Assembly (NCBI GenBank): GCA_017857395.1
Contig: JAFMDF010000038.1
Location: 1-46,868 of the forward strand
Direction: 5' to 3'
DNA length: 46,868 bases
DNA from: Bacteroidota bacterium
GTDB taxonomy: Bacteria; Bacteroidota; Bacteroidia; Chitinophagales; Saprospiraceae
Part shown: one piece after another, positions 24,440 to 34,151 of the stretch
How positions within the stretch are numbered: position 1 is the first letter of the stretch
How the letters are laid out: each line of letters begins with the position of its first letter
The notes under the pieces: generated by a model
The model's database searches: none
What the model was told of the DNA's origin: nothing
Seen by the model: only the letters and a program-made list of their open reading frames with translations
Made by a program: the position numbers and the translations under genes

Positions 24440-25858
24440 ATGAATGTAGCAATTAACAAAACGAAAAACGAAAAAGTATTATCCTTCTACGGTGGCGTAT
24501 TAGGCGCTATCTTGCCCTTCCTAGTCTTTGTCTCTGGGGTCATTTTCATTGCACTTTCAGGTGCGCCAGACGAACGAGGTTTTTGGCCTGTTTTATTACT
24601 GGCTTTAGGCATCAGTTTATTATTGTCAAAAGATAAAAATCACTTTAGCGAAACAGTCATTAAAGGCATGTCTGAATCGATTGTGATGATTATGATTACG
24701 GCTTGGATGCTTGCTTCCACGATTGGTGTTTTAATGACGATTACAGGTTTTGTCGAAGCTTTAACGTGGTTAGCTAGTCAGCTAAATTTAGGTGGAGTTA
24801 GTTTTGTGATGAGTACTTTTATTATTTGCTGTATCGTCTCTTTGTCCACTGGTTCTAGCTTTGCGACTATTTTAATTTGCAGCCCTATTTTATATCCTTC
24901 AGGCGGTTTAGTGGGTGCTCATTTACCAACCTTGGCAGGGGCAATTATCGGTGGGGCTACTTTTGGTGATTTTTTTGCGCCGATTTCGGATACGACCATT
25001 GCGAGTGCTTTGAGTCAAAAAGCGGAGATTGGCCCAACGGTACGCAGTCGATTAAAATACATTATTCCAGCAGTCCTGCTTGCTTTGATTGGCTATTTTT
25101 TAAGTGCGACTTTCTCAACAGGTATTGCTCCAACCGAAGGCAATCAATTATTAGGCGACCCAAAAGGTTTGCCAATGCTATTAGTTCCCGCCTTGATTAT
25201 TTTTCTCTTTTTAAAAGGTAAACATTTATTACATGGACTTTTATTAGGTTTAATGTTTGGAGTGGTGTTAGGTTTAGGATTAGGTTTGTTACCAATGGCT
25301 AAATTAATCTCTTTGGATTTAGATAATATGGTGGCTAAAAGTTTTGTTATTGATGGGATTAATCGGGCAGTCGGTATTAGCTTTTTTACTATTTTATTAA
25401 TGGGCTTGGTCGCCACTTTAAAGGCAAGTGGATTAGTCAATCAATTGGTCAATTTTGCAGAAAAGCATAGTCAAACACAAAAACATGCCGAAGGTTGGAT
25501 TGCAGGCACCGTTGGCGCAGCGGTTTTATTGACAACGCATAGTGTCGTCGCTATTTTAATGGTTGCTGAATTTGCTAATAAAACGGGAGCAACTAAAAAT
25601 ATTTCACCACAAAGACGCGCCAATATTTTAAGCTTAGTCGTCTGTATTTTCCCGTTCTTGCTCCCCTATTTTATACCCGTTATTTTAATGGCAAATACGA
25701 CTTCTTCGGGTGCAGAATTTGGCATACCAGCAGTTGCCCCTTTAGAAGCAGGTTTGTATAATTTTGTAGCTTGGGGTTTATTATTGATGACAATATTGAC
25801 TTTATTATTTGGATATGGAAAAACTAGACAGGAGACTAAAAATTTATCAAATGAATAA
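24440..25858 (+). CDS. Na+/H+ antiporter, NhaC family
   Basis: 472 residues with about 11-12 membrane segments. STGSSFATILICSPILYPSG and GGATFGDFFAPISDTT carry the NhaC signature with conserved Asp residues for ion binding, and the C-terminal repeat has TTHSVVAILMV and PYFIP. It exchanges sodium for protons at the inner membrane, or a related substrate as in other NhaC members. Its last codons overlap the next start (ATGAATAA), making it the first gene of a three-gene unit. Confidence 0.88.
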   Translation: MNVAINKTKNEKVLSFYGGVLGAILPFLVFVSGVIFIALSGAPDERGFWPVLLLALGISLLLSKDKNHFSETVIKGMSESIVMIMITAWMLASTIGVLMTITGFVEALTWLASQLNLGGVSFVMSTFIICCIVSLSTGSSFATILICSPILYPSGGLVGAHLPTLAGAIIGGATFGDFFAPISDTTIASALSQKAEIGPTVRSRLKYIIPAVLLALIGYFLSATFSTGIAPTEGNQLLGDPKGLPMLLVPALIIFLFLKGKHLLHGLLLGLMFGVVLGLGLGLLPMAKLISLDLDNMVAKSFVIDGINRAVGISFFTILLMGLVATLKASGLVNQLVNFAEKHSQTQKHAEGWIAGTVGAAVLLTTHSVVAILMVAEFANKTGATKNISPQRRANILSLVVCIFPFLLPYFIPVILMANTTSSGAEFGIPAVAPLEAGLYNFVAWGLLLMTILTLLFGYGKTRQETKNLSNE

Positions 25859-26978
25859 ATGGTTGTGCTTCTTTTTATTATCTATTGTGTTGATAAGTTG
25901 CCATTCAATACAAAGAGTCCGCACTGATTTTAATACTATTCCTTTTTATGTTTGGACAAGAGGGTTTCACAATCCTTCCACTGAAGAACTACAAGCAAAA
26001 TTTTTTGATTTAAAAAATAAAGGGATAGATGGAATTATTTATTCCGCAGGAAAAGACCCTATTCGATATGAACTAGCAGGAAACATTGCTAAAAAATTTG
26101 GACTCAAATTCTATGCGCTACTTCCTGCACTTATTCAATATAAGGAGGCTGGATTAAAAAAAGAATCTTATGTTGTAAATGGACTAGGAGATTCTGCTTA
26201 CGATAAACCCGCTTATCCACGAAACCATTTTATTTGCCCAAATCGCCCTGAAGTTTATAATTATTTAGTAGAAATCTATGGTAAACTTTTAGATATTCCA
26301 ACAGTAGATGGCATACAACTAGATGTCATTCGCTTTCCAGATGTAATTTTAGCACCTGCTTTATGGAAAAAGTATAACGTAGTAATGGATAAGGAATACC
26401 CTCAATATGACTATTGTTATTGTGATAAATGCGTGACAGATTTTAAAACAATATCAGGTATTAATATTAGAGAAATAGACAATCCTTCGGGGGTAGAAGC
26501 ATGGAAACAATTTCGCTACGATTTAATCACTAATTTGGTCAATCGCTTAGCAGAAATGGCGTACGCTAAAAATAAAAAGATTAATGCGGCTGTTTTTCCA
26601 GGACCACATTCTATAGCTAAAAAAATTGTACGTCAAGAGTGGCATAAATGGAAAATTGATGCTTTTTTCCCTATGAATTATAATGACTTTTACCTAGAAG
26701 ATACCAATTGGATTGGTGATATGTGCCGAGAATCCGTACGGGCTACTAACAAAAAAAAACCTATTTACAGTGGTTTATTTATATGTCCTAATCCAGAAAA
26801 TAAAGCCAATGAATTAGACCCAGAGAATTTTGGTTTACTACCAGAAGAATTAGCAGCAGGTATAAATGCCTCCATCAAAAACGGGGCAAAAGGTATTTGT
26901 TTATTTACTGCAGGTAGAATGACTCCAGCTCATTGGGCAGTTTTAACTAAATTATTAAAGAAAGAAAATAATGACTAA
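25851..26978 (+). CDS. GHL10-like glycosyl-hydrolase-type lipoprotein
   Basis: 375 residues from ATG 25851, which overlaps the antiporter stop by 8 bp; the frame is open back to a TTG at 25809, but only MNKWLCFFLLSIVLISC gives a lipoprotein signal. TIM-barrel segments: IPFYVWTRGFHNPS, GIDGIIYSAG, LKFYALLPALIQ, then DGIQLDVIRFPD, the D-x-x-R-F-P motif typical of the glycosyl-hydrolase-like 10 group. A YCYCDKC cluster follows, also common in this group. Probably acts on a glycan outside the inner membrane; activity unproven. Confidence 0.72.
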   Translation: MNKWLCFFLLSIVLISCHSIQRVRTDFNTIPFYVWTRGFHNPSTEELQAKFFDLKNKGIDGIIYSAGKDPIRYELAGNIAKKFGLKFYALLPALIQYKEAGLKKESYVVNGLGDSAYDKPAYPRNHFICPNRPEVYNYLVEIYGKLLDIPTVDGIQLDVIRFPDVILAPALWKKYNVVMDKEYPQYDYCYCDKCVTDFKTISGINIREIDNPSGVEAWKQFRYDLITNLVNRLAEMAYAKNKKINAAVFPGPHSIAKKIVRQEWHKWKIDAFFPMNYNDFYLEDTNWIGDMCRESVRATNKKKPIYSGLFICPNPENKANELDPENFGLLPEELAAGINASIKNGAKGICLFTAGRMTPAHWAVLTKLLKKENND

Positions 26979-27336
26979 AAAAGAACTAAGAGTAGACCAG
27001 TTTGAGCTATACGATTTAGCCATTAAAGTAGAATCTATAGAAGGGCATTGTACTTGCGAAATGGCTGTCGGTGATTGCTTTTATCTAAAAGGAGGGAAAA
27101 TAGCTATGCCTGATGGGCAAAATTTTTGTTTATATGCCATGCAATCCACCATTCCTTTATTACCAGCGAAACAACGGATTTGTCATCCTGCTGATTGGAT
27201 GGAAACGGATTCTAGAGTAATTTGCCCTGACCCTGCCTGTAAACTTATCATGCGCATCGACCGATTAGACAAGCGAGTATTGAACCATGATGATGTAAGT
27301 CCTAATACTTGGGAGAATATTAAAAAGGAAAATTAA
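26971..27336 (+). CDS. TIGR04076 family small Cys-rich protein
   Basis: 121 residues, cytoplasmic. Matches the TIGR04076 pattern: an early EGHCTCEMAVGDCF Cys cluster, CLYAMQSTIPLLPA in the middle, and VICPDPACKLIMRIDRLD with two further Cys. Seven to eight Cys in total suggest a metal or redox role, but no function is known. It overlaps the preceding gene by 8 bp (ATGACTAA) and ends overlapping the convergent glycosyltransferase stop by 3 bp. A decayed copy lies at 29777-30103. Confidence 0.75.
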   Translation: MTKKELRVDQFELYDLAIKVESIEGHCTCEMAVGDCFYLKGGKIAMPDGQNFCLYAMQSTIPLLPAKQRICHPADWMETDSRVICPDPACKLIMRIDRLDKRVLNHDDVSPNTWENIKKEN

Positions 27337-28760
27337 GTCTTGTGTTTTTCGGGCGAAAGAGACATACCATATCCAACAATAATCAATGCAGCTGTTGAAA
27401 ATTGCAATAACGTTCGATGTACAGTAGTTTGGATTAAGAGAAATTCATAAGCGTGCGTGTAAGTAAATAGATAATAGATAGTGCTACAATAAATTAGAAA
27501 AAATAATAAGAGGCTTCTACCCATCAAATCAGATAGCATTCTTTTTAATAATAATAATAAGGCTACAAAAATAGCTAACCAGAAAATACCATGCGAAGAA
27601 CCTAAAAATACAGAATCCCAAAATAATTGATAGGAAGGAGTTGAGCCTTCAAAAGTCTCACCAACTTGAGTCAGCACTACTTTATAGTCGTTTGGGTCAT
27701 AATGTTGATAACCTAAACTATCTTCACTTTTAAAAGGAATTAAAAATTGTTTAAAAACAGAGGCTCCATATATTGCTTGGTAAATTAGCCAAGGTATTAC
27801 TAAGGCATAACCACCTGCAAATTGCCCCATCTTCTTTATTTTTTCTAACGAGGTTACCCCTTTCGAGAAAACATGATAGACAAAACCTGCAGCTAAAATA
27901 CCTGGCAAAAATAAAGCTAAAGCATCATTTTTTGTCCAAGTAGCGCCTGCCATCAATAAACCACATAATAGCCATTCCTTCCGAATAAAACTTATTACGG
28001 CTGCCGCTATATATGCTTCTACGGCTATATCTGCATACCCAGAAGCAGCATGCCAAACTTGTAAAGGCAAGCTGGCTATAATATACATTGCTCCTAAACT
28101 CATCCATCGTTTATTGGTTAATTCATAGAAAAAGGAACCAACTAGACCGCATAATATCAAGAAAAATACTAAACCATCACAGCGAGCAACAAACTCGTTC
28201 CATTCAAAATTAAAGGTAGCTTGTATTGCTCTGTAGATAGGCATTTGGAATGGGTAATCTACTATTCTTGTCAAAGGTCTAGCCAAAAAATCGACATGCT
28301 CAGGGTTAGTTGAAAAATTCTGCCCGCTATAAAGTGCTTTTCCAAAGGTTGCCCAATACTTTAAGGTATCAGAATGATAGGCTGGCATTCTTAATAATTG
28401 CCAGATAATTACCCCAATTTTTTCGGCTATTAATAAAAATAAGCCCCATTCGTACCACTTAATGGATTTTATATATTTAAATATATTCAGCAAAAAGGAA
28501 GAGAAATTATTACTAAAAAAATGAATGAGTGTTTTAATGTTGAGGAGAATTGTAAGGAATATTAAAATAAGCGTAGCTACTTTAAAAGGTATTCCTAGGT
28601 GAATCAGCAAAAAACATAAACTAGTCTCCAGAAATATACCAACTAAAGTAATCGAAAAAATATTTCGTGGTAAGAATTTTCCTTTAAAAACGGCATTCAG
28701 TATCCCATATCCTAAAAGAAAATTAATCAATACATGAAGTACTAAGGCAAATAGGTACAT
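27333..28760 (-). CDS. Membrane glycosyltransferase, GT-C/GT39-like
   Basis: 475 residues with about 11-12 membrane segments. The long periplasmic loop after the early segments holds RMPAYHSDTLKYWATFG with an acidic residue at the position where GT-C enzymes bind the lipid-linked donor, and IVDYPFQMPIYRA follows. The overall layout fits dolichyl/polyprenyl-phosphate-sugar-dependent transferases. Sugar and acceptor unknown. It is cotranscribed with the gene 3 bp upstream on the minus strand. Confidence 0.65.
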   Translation of the reverse strand: MYLFALVLHVLINFLLGYGILNAVFKGKFLPRNIFSITLVGIFLETSLCFLLIHLGIPFKVATLILIFLTILLNIKTLIHFFSNNFSSFLLNIFKYIKSIKWYEWGLFLLIAEKIGVIIWQLLRMPAYHSDTLKYWATFGKALYSGQNFSTNPEHVDFLARPLTRIVDYPFQMPIYRAIQATFNFEWNEFVARCDGLVFFLILCGLVGSFFYELTNKRWMSLGAMYIIASLPLQVWHAASGYADIAVEAYIAAAVISFIRKEWLLCGLLMAGATWTKNDALALFLPGILAAGFVYHVFSKGVTSLEKIKKMGQFAGGYALVIPWLIYQAIYGASVFKQFLIPFKSEDSLGYQHYDPNDYKVVLTQVGETFEGSTPSYQLFWDSVFLGSSHGIFWLAIFVALLLLLKRMLSDLMGRSLLLFFLIYCSTIYYLFTYTHAYEFLLIQTTVHRTLLQFSTAALIIVGYGMSLSPEKHKT

Positions 28761-28763
28761 ATC

Positions 28764-29627
28764 TTAAAGTTGTTGGAGTAGATTAAAACCATTCTTTGAA
28801 AGGACATTCTTTTGATTTTCACCCGGTGGCAATCTAGAAATAATATATGTTCCCTTAGGATAGTTCTCTAAATCATCTCTTAAGAAAGGGATATCCGCTA
28901 AATTATATTTAAAAAATAAATAGAGATATTCATCAACTAATAATGGCTGAAAAGTCCATGCGCCACCTTTGATGATAGGTCTAATTTCTTCCAAAAATCG
29001 TTGTACTTCTACGAAGGGTTTAACATAAGGATGTTTGTCCTCTACTTGCTGAATAATTCTAAAATGTTGAACCATCATTCGAGTATCTAAAAGAATGGTC
29101 GCTACTAAGCAACTAACAAAAACAGCAATGGGTAGCGTTTTTTTTCCCACATAGTAGATGCATAAGGTAAGAAAGATGGCAAAAATAAATATCAATTGAC
29201 TAAGTGGATAAGCTAGGAATGTTTTTAATTTGGTAAGATTAACAACTCTACTAGAGAAGAGTTCCCTGTCAAGTAAGATGTCTATTTCATCTTTTAATGT
29301 TGGCGTTACTAAGGCGCTACGTCGAATGGTTCGTTTGTCAAGATTGGTCACTAAATATTTAATTTGTCCTTCCCATTGGTCTAAAAACCTTAAATCATAA
29401 TAATGAACTCCTTGTCTACCATTGAAATCAACAGTATAAGCAAGGCTTTCATTCTCTTTTACAATCCCTAATACCATAAAGGGATAATCAATGTCCGATT
29501 GAATATCCAATTTTAGTACTTTATTTTCCGCCATAAAATCAGCAAACATTACATTTTCTACTTTTTGACAAAAAACAGATATGCTCCATAATAGTAATAA
29601 CGGGGTTATTAAGTTATTGAATTTCAT
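28764..29627 (-). CDS. Exported membrane protein of unknown function, paired with the glycosyltransferase
   Basis: 287 residues from ATG 29627 (the frame is open to a GTG at 29657). Signal peptide about 1-21 (ends SVFCQ), an exported N-terminal beta-rich part, two membrane segments at about 140-185, then a C-terminal part with DEYLYLFFKYNLADI. No family recognised. The 3-bp spacing to the glycosyltransferase gene implies one operon, so it may help place or present the glycan. It has no neighbour upstream other than a 0.6-kb gene-free region. Confidence 0.6.
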   Translation of the reverse strand: MKFNNLITPLLLLWSISVFCQKVENVMFADFMAENKVLKLDIQSDIDYPFMVLGIVKENESLAYTVDFNGRQGVHYYDLRFLDQWEGQIKYLVTNLDKRTIRRSALVTPTLKDEIDILLDRELFSSRVVNLTKLKTFLAYPLSQLIFIFAIFLTLCIYYVGKKTLPIAVFVSCLVATILLDTRMMVQHFRIIQQVEDKHPYVKPFVEVQRFLEEIRPIIKGGAWTFQPLLVDEYLYLFFKYNLADIPFLRDDLENYPKGTYIISRLPPGENQKNVLSKNGFNLLQQL

Positions 29628-29776
29628 TTTTAGTTTGAGGTTTAACAGTTGTTTCACTTAGCAAGCAACTAGTTACTTGGTTATTTTGTATTTATAGCAT
29701 ACTAGAAATTTTAAAACGGACACCCTATAACAAAGAAGTTATAAAAGATTTCGGGCTGTATTTTGTGTAAATTAGA

Positions 29777-30103
29777 ATGGTAATCAAATTAACAACTAAA
29801 TCACTAGCTTGTGATAAAGTTGTAGGTATGACTCAACAAACCTTATGAGGAGAGTTTAGCTTCATTAAGGATAGAAATTATAAATTCTTCCTGTTTATGT
29901 AGGTAGATTTTACTATCAGTAAATTTCTAAAGATTCAAAATTAGGAAAAATTTCACTAACAATTAAGATTTATTAGGAAAAAAATTGCCAAATAATAAGG
30001 GTTAATTATGCGAATTGACTGATTCAGGAAACGAATTTTAAATCATGATAATATGAGTTCGAATGCTTGGAAAGATATTGATAAAAAAGTAATTAGGAAC
30101 TAA
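29777..30103 (+). pseudogene. Decayed TIGR04076 gene
   Basis: One uninterrupted frame from ATG 29777 to TAA 30103 (109 codons against 122 in the intact gene at 26971), broken by seven internal stops. The C-terminal part is clear: LIMRID, then KR, LNHD, S, N, W and I at the same spacing as in the intact neighbour (about 17 of 29 residues identical). Weaker matches upstream, GEFSFIKD and KFFLFM, sit where GDCFYLK and NFCLYAM are. The reading frame is kept while stops accumulate, so decay was by point mutation. It is a paralogue of the gene 2.8 kb away, on the same strand. Confidence 0.7.
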
Positions 30104-30166
30104 TGATGGTTTCAAAAATACCACAATAATATATCAAATATGACAATAAATTAAATCACTTTTCCC

Positions 30167-30174
30167 TATCTTTG
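30167..30174 (+). promoter_or_regulatory. Candidate -7 box for the DUF1549/DUF1553 gene
   Basis: TATCTTTG, then GCA, fits the Bacteroidota TAnnTTTG box well and lies 65 bp before the start codon. No perfect -33 TTTG at the usual spacing. Confidence 0.5.
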
Positions 30175-30238
30175 GCATTATACCCACAATAATTTCAAGT
30201 CCACAAAAACTACTTACACCTGTAATTGGAATCCAGCT

Positions 30239-32572
30239 ATGAAAAGCCCAATAAATTCTAGCTACTTAATATTTTTAATTTGCAGTTTATTTGCTTGTCA
30301 ATCGGAAGTAGACAATCAAAAAACGACGTCCACTATAAGCATTAAACAGCAGCAAATACCCGATAAAATAGACTTTAATTTCCATGTCAAACCAATTCTC
30401 TCTGACCGCTGTTTCAAATGTCATGGACCAGATAAGAATGCGGTAGAAGGAGATTTAAGTTTGGCGACCAAAGAAGATGCGTTTATCGCACTTGGAAAGG
30501 ACAAGAATCGCTATGCTATTATACCGCATCAAGCAGATAGTAGCGCTTTAGTACATCGAATTTTCACAGAGAATGCGGATGATATAATGCCACCGCCTGA
30601 ATCTAATTTAAAATTAGAAAAACACGAAAAAGAGATACTTAAAAAATGGATTGAACAAGGCGCAGAATGGAAAGAACATTGGTCTTTGATTCCACCAGAA
30701 AAAACGGCAATTCCAGCAATACAAAATGAATCATGGGCAAAAAATGAGCTTGATTATTTTGTGTTAGCAAAATTAGAAGCTAATCAATTACGGCCTAATC
30801 AAATGGTTAAGCCAACAAAATTATTAAGACGGCTAAGTTTTGATTTAACAGGTTTGCCACCAACGATTGAAGAGCTAAATATTTTTTTAGCAGACGATTC
30901 ACCCAATGCTTATGAAAAACAAGTTGATAGATTATTAGCATCCCCTGCTTATGCCGAACATCGAGCAGTCCAATGGTTGGATATTGCTCGGTACGCTGAC
31001 TCTCACGGATACCAAGATGATTTGGAAAGAATAGCTTGGCCGTGGCGAGATTGGGTCATTCATGCCTACCAAAAAAATATGCCTTACAATCAATTTGTTA
31101 CTTGGCAATTAGCGGGTGATTTATTACCAAATCCAACTTTAGAACAAATTGTAGCGACCGCTTTCAATCGAAATCATAAAATCACGCAAGAAGGAGGCGT
31201 TATTCCAGAAGAATACCGCACAGAATATGTTGCCGATAGAGCACAAACTTTTAGTACTGCCTTTTTAGGCTTGACCATGGAATGTGCTCGTTGCCATGAC
31301 CATAAATATGACCCACTTTCTCAAAAAAATTATTTCCAACTCTTTAGTTTCTTTAATAATGTGCCCGAGAACGGACAGATTCAACCTTATGGAGCGATTC
31401 CAAAACCATTTATCAAACTGACAAAAAAAGAAATTGATGGCGTATTAAGTTTTGTTAATAATTTGGATACAATGGCGGAAATACCCTTGATGGTCATGGA
31501 AGAAATGGCTAAACCTCGGCAAGCACATATCCTGAATCGAGGCGCTTATGACCAACCAACAGAAGCGGTTTTCCCTAATACACCAGAAGCGGTTTTAGCT
31601 TTTGATAAAAAATATCCTACTAATAGAAAAGGCTTAGCAGATTGGTTGTTCGCCAAAGAAAATCCTTTGACTGCTAGGGTCGCTGTCAACCGTTTATGGC
31701 AACAGCTTTTTGGCGTAGGTATTGTCAGTAGTTCTGATGATTTTGGCAATCAAGGAGCTTTACCCACACACCCTGAATTATTAGATTTTTTAGCGGTTAA
31801 ATTTCGAGAGGAAGGGTGGAATGAAAAAGCGATGCTAAAATATATAGTATTATCCGCTACCTATCAACAATCTGCTAAAACAACGCCTGAATTATTAGAG
31901 ATAGACCCAGAAAATCAATTGTTAGCCAGAGCTTCCAGACTGCGCCTTTCGGCAGAAATGATTCGAGACCATGCTTTAACTATTAGTGGGTTATTGTCCA
32001 AAGAGGTTGGTGGACCAAGTGTGAAGCCTTATCAACCAGATGGTTTATGGGCGGAAACTATCGGCGGTGGTGGTGGGAGTCTCGCAAAATATAACCAAGA
32101 CGAAGGCTATAAATTATACCGTCGTAGTATTTATACCTTTTGGAAAAGAACTGTTCCGCCTCCAAGTATGATGACTTTCGATGCGACAACAAGAGATTTA
32201 TGTACGGTGAAACGGCAAAGAACGAGTACACCTTTACAAGCGTTGGTCTTAATGAATGACCCGCAAATTATAGAAGCTAGTAGAATTTTAGCCCAAAATG
32301 CAGTAACTAAAGGAACTACTTCAGCAGAACGAATCACTACCATTTTTCAATGGGCTACCTCTAGAAAACCGACTACCGATGAAATGGAAACATTGACGGA
32401 TTATTTAGCGGAAGAAATTCAATATTTCCAAGCAGCACCAGAAAAAGCGGATGAATATTTAGCTATTGGTGCTTATCAAATAGAATATACCATAGAAAAA
32501 CCAGAGATGGCGGCTTATGCGATGGTCGCAAGTGCTATTTTTAATTTAGATGAATCTATTTCAAGAGGCTAA
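30239..32572 (+). CDS. c-type cytochrome with DUF1549 and DUF1553 domains
   Basis: 777 residues. Lipobox SLFAC at about residue 20. Planctomycete-type cytochrome domain at about 40-145 with a heme motif CFKCH (residue 57) and distal MPP; DUF1549 (PSCyt2) at about 160-365 with LLRRLSFDLTGLPPT, RYADSHGY.DD and a second heme motif CARCH (residue 348) in HDHKYDP; DUF1553 (PSD1) at about 455-745 with R.AVNRLWQQLFG.GIV....DFG and LRLSAEMIRD. The family is common in Planctomycetes, Verrucomicrobia and Saprospiraceae and is often linked to polysaccharide use, but its reaction is not known. It forms a unit with the DUF1501 gene after it. Confidence 0.88.
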   Translation: MKSPINSSYLIFLICSLFACQSEVDNQKTTSTISIKQQQIPDKIDFNFHVKPILSDRCFKCHGPDKNAVEGDLSLATKEDAFIALGKDKNRYAIIPHQADSSALVHRIFTENADDIMPPPESNLKLEKHEKEILKKWIEQGAEWKEHWSLIPPEKTAIPAIQNESWAKNELDYFVLAKLEANQLRPNQMVKPTKLLRRLSFDLTGLPPTIEELNIFLADDSPNAYEKQVDRLLASPAYAEHRAVQWLDIARYADSHGYQDDLERIAWPWRDWVIHAYQKNMPYNQFVTWQLAGDLLPNPTLEQIVATAFNRNHKITQEGGVIPEEYRTEYVADRAQTFSTAFLGLTMECARCHDHKYDPLSQKNYFQLFSFFNNVPENGQIQPYGAIPKPFIKLTKKEIDGVLSFVNNLDTMAEIPLMVMEEMAKPRQAHILNRGAYDQPTEAVFPNTPEAVLAFDKKYPTNRKGLADWLFAKENPLTARVAVNRLWQQLFGVGIVSSSDDFGNQGALPTHPELLDFLAVKFREEGWNEKAMLKYIVLSATYQQSAKTTPELLEIDPENQLLARASRLRLSAEMIRDHALTISGLLSKEVGGPSVKPYQPDGLWAETIGGGGGSLAKYNQDEGYKLYRRSIYTFWKRTVPPPSMMTFDATTRDLCTVKRQRTSTPLQALVLMNDPQIIEASRILAQNAVTKGTTSAERITTIFQWATSRKPTTDEMETLTDYLAEEIQYFQAAPEKADEYLAIGAYQIEYTIEKPEMAAYAMVASAIFNLDESISRG

Positions 32573-32578
32573 AATAAC

Positions 32579-32650
32579 CGTACCTTAGACCTCTGGTTTG
32601 AGTAGCTAATTATCGTCAATTTTTACTCAGACTAGAGGTCTAAGTTACCG
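32579..32650. repeat. Imperfect inverted repeat between the DUF1553 and DUF1501 genes
   Basis: Left arm 32579-32603 (CTTAGACCTCTGGTTTGAGT) and right arm 32625-32650 (ACTCAGACTAGAGGTCTAAG) pair with a few mismatches around a 21-nt spacer. No T-run, so it is unlikely to be a full terminator inside this gene pair. Confidence 0.65.
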
Positions 32651-32665
32651 ACAACATTTAAAATC

Positions 32666-34150
32666 ATGGAAAAAATAATAAAAGACCGTTCCTATTTATT
32701 AAATCGACGAAATTTCTTAGCAAAGAGTAGTGTCGGTATAGGCACAGCAGCCTTAAGTTCGTTATTGGGCATGAATATGTTTAACTCCTCCAAAAACGGA
32801 ATTTTAACACCAACAAATGGTGGAGGGACGAAAGGCATTATCGAAAACCTGCACTTTGCACCAAAAGCCAAAAGAGTCATTTATTTATTCCAAAGTGGAG
32901 GCCCTTCTCAATTAGATTTATTTGATTATAAACCTTTATTAAATGAACGCAGAGGGGAAGATTTGCCAGAATCTATCCGAAAAGGACAACGATTGACGGG
33001 AATGACTTCGGGGCAAGCTAATTTTCCATTAGCGGGTTCTGTTTTTCCTTTTCAGCAATATGGGCAAAGTGGTGCATGGATAAGTGATTTATTGCCTTAT
33101 ACTTCCAAAATAGCGGATGAAATGTGCATCATTAAATCTATGCACACCGAAGCGATTAATCACGACCCTGCCATTACTTTTTTTCAAACTGGGTCGCAAC
33201 AACCAGGTCGGCCAAGCATGGGTGCATGGATGAGTTACGGTTTGGGTAGCTCCAACGATAATTTACCTTCTTTTACCGTTTTATTATCCAGAGGAACAGG
33301 TAGACCCGCAGGACAACCTTTATATTCTCGACTTTGGGGCAATGGCTTTTTACATTCATTGCACCAAGGCGTACAATTTCGTTCGGGAAAAGACCCCGTT
33401 CTATATTTAAAAGACCCTGCTGGCATCGACCGAGCTAGCCGTCGTAGAATGTTAGATAAATTAGCTTCCTTAAACCACAAGCAATTAGAAGAATTTGGCG
33501 ACCCTGAAATTAGTAGTCGAATTGCCCAATACGAAATGGCTTATCGGATGCAGACTTCTGTTCCTGAAGTAATGAATGTAGACAATGAACCTGACCATAT
33601 TTATAAAATGTATGGGCCAGATTCCACTCAACCAGGTACTTATGCGGCTAACTGTTTACTAGCGAGAAGACTTGCGGAAAACGGTGTCAATTTTATTCAA
33701 TTATACCACATGGGTTGGGATAGTCACGATAATTTACCGACTCAAATTAAAGGGCAAGCGATGGATACCGATCAAGCATCCGCAGCCTTAGTCATGGACT
33801 TAAAGCAGCGAGGTATGCTCGACGATACTTTAGTGATTTGGGGTGGAGAATTTGGTCGAACCAATTATTCTCAAGGAGCTTTGACAGCTAATAATTACGG
33901 TCGAGACCATCATCCAAGAAGTTTCAGTATTTGGATGGCAGGAGGTGGAGTTAAACCAGGTATCGTGTATGGCGAAACGGATGAATTTGGGTATAATATT
34001 GTCGAAAACCCAGTTCATGTTCATGATTTTCAAGCCACAACCCTTCGGTTATTAGGAGTTGACCATGAAAAATTGATTTATAAATATCAGGGACGACGAT
34101 ATCGATTAACCGATGTTCATGGGAAAGTGGTGAATGATATTATTGCTTAA
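32666..34150 (+). CDS. DUF1501 domain protein with Tat signal
   Basis: 494 residues. N-terminal twin-arginine signal NRRNFLAKSSVGIGTAALSSLLG (the RRNFL motif at about residues 14-18), so exported folded. DUF1501 core: IYLFQSGGPSQLDLFDYKP, MHTEAINHDPAITFFQTG, LYHMGWDSHDNLP and GEFGRTNYSQG...NNYGRDHHPRSFSIWMAGGG, with Asp/His positions like the metal ligands of the alkaline-phosphatase/sulfatase fold. It almost always accompanies DUF1549/DUF1553 proteins, as here, suggesting a joint periplasmic function. Confidence 0.9.
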   Translation: MEKIIKDRSYLLNRRNFLAKSSVGIGTAALSSLLGMNMFNSSKNGILTPTNGGGTKGIIENLHFAPKAKRVIYLFQSGGPSQLDLFDYKPLLNERRGEDLPESIRKGQRLTGMTSGQANFPLAGSVFPFQQYGQSGAWISDLLPYTSKIADEMCIIKSMHTEAINHDPAITFFQTGSQQPGRPSMGAWMSYGLGSSNDNLPSFTVLLSRGTGRPAGQPLYSRLWGNGFLHSLHQGVQFRSGKDPVLYLKDPAGIDRASRRRMLDKLASLNHKQLEEFGDPEISSRIAQYEMAYRMQTSVPEVMNVDNEPDHIYKMYGPDSTQPGTYAANCLLARRLAENGVNFIQLYHMGWDSHDNLPTQIKGQAMDTDQASAALVMDLKQRGMLDDTLVIWGGEFGRTNYSQGALTANNYGRDHHPRSFSIWMAGGGVKPGIVYGETDEFGYNIVENPVHVHDFQATTLRLLGVDHEKLIYKYQGRRYRLTDVHGKVVNDIIA

Positions 34151-34151
34151 T

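Larger units (their letters stand above)
29628..30238. other. 611-bp stretch without an intact gene
   Basis: Holds the minus-strand leader of the preceding pair, the TIGR04076 relic (29777-30103), and the promoter region of the DUF1549 gene with a TATCTTTG box. No other structure recognised. Confidence 0.6.

Noticed and set aside
27333-29627. The glycosyltransferase pair as a mobile island
   Set aside because: No integrase, transposase or terminal repeats were seen; only the flanking TIGR04076 copies hint at insertion, which is noted under the relic finding.
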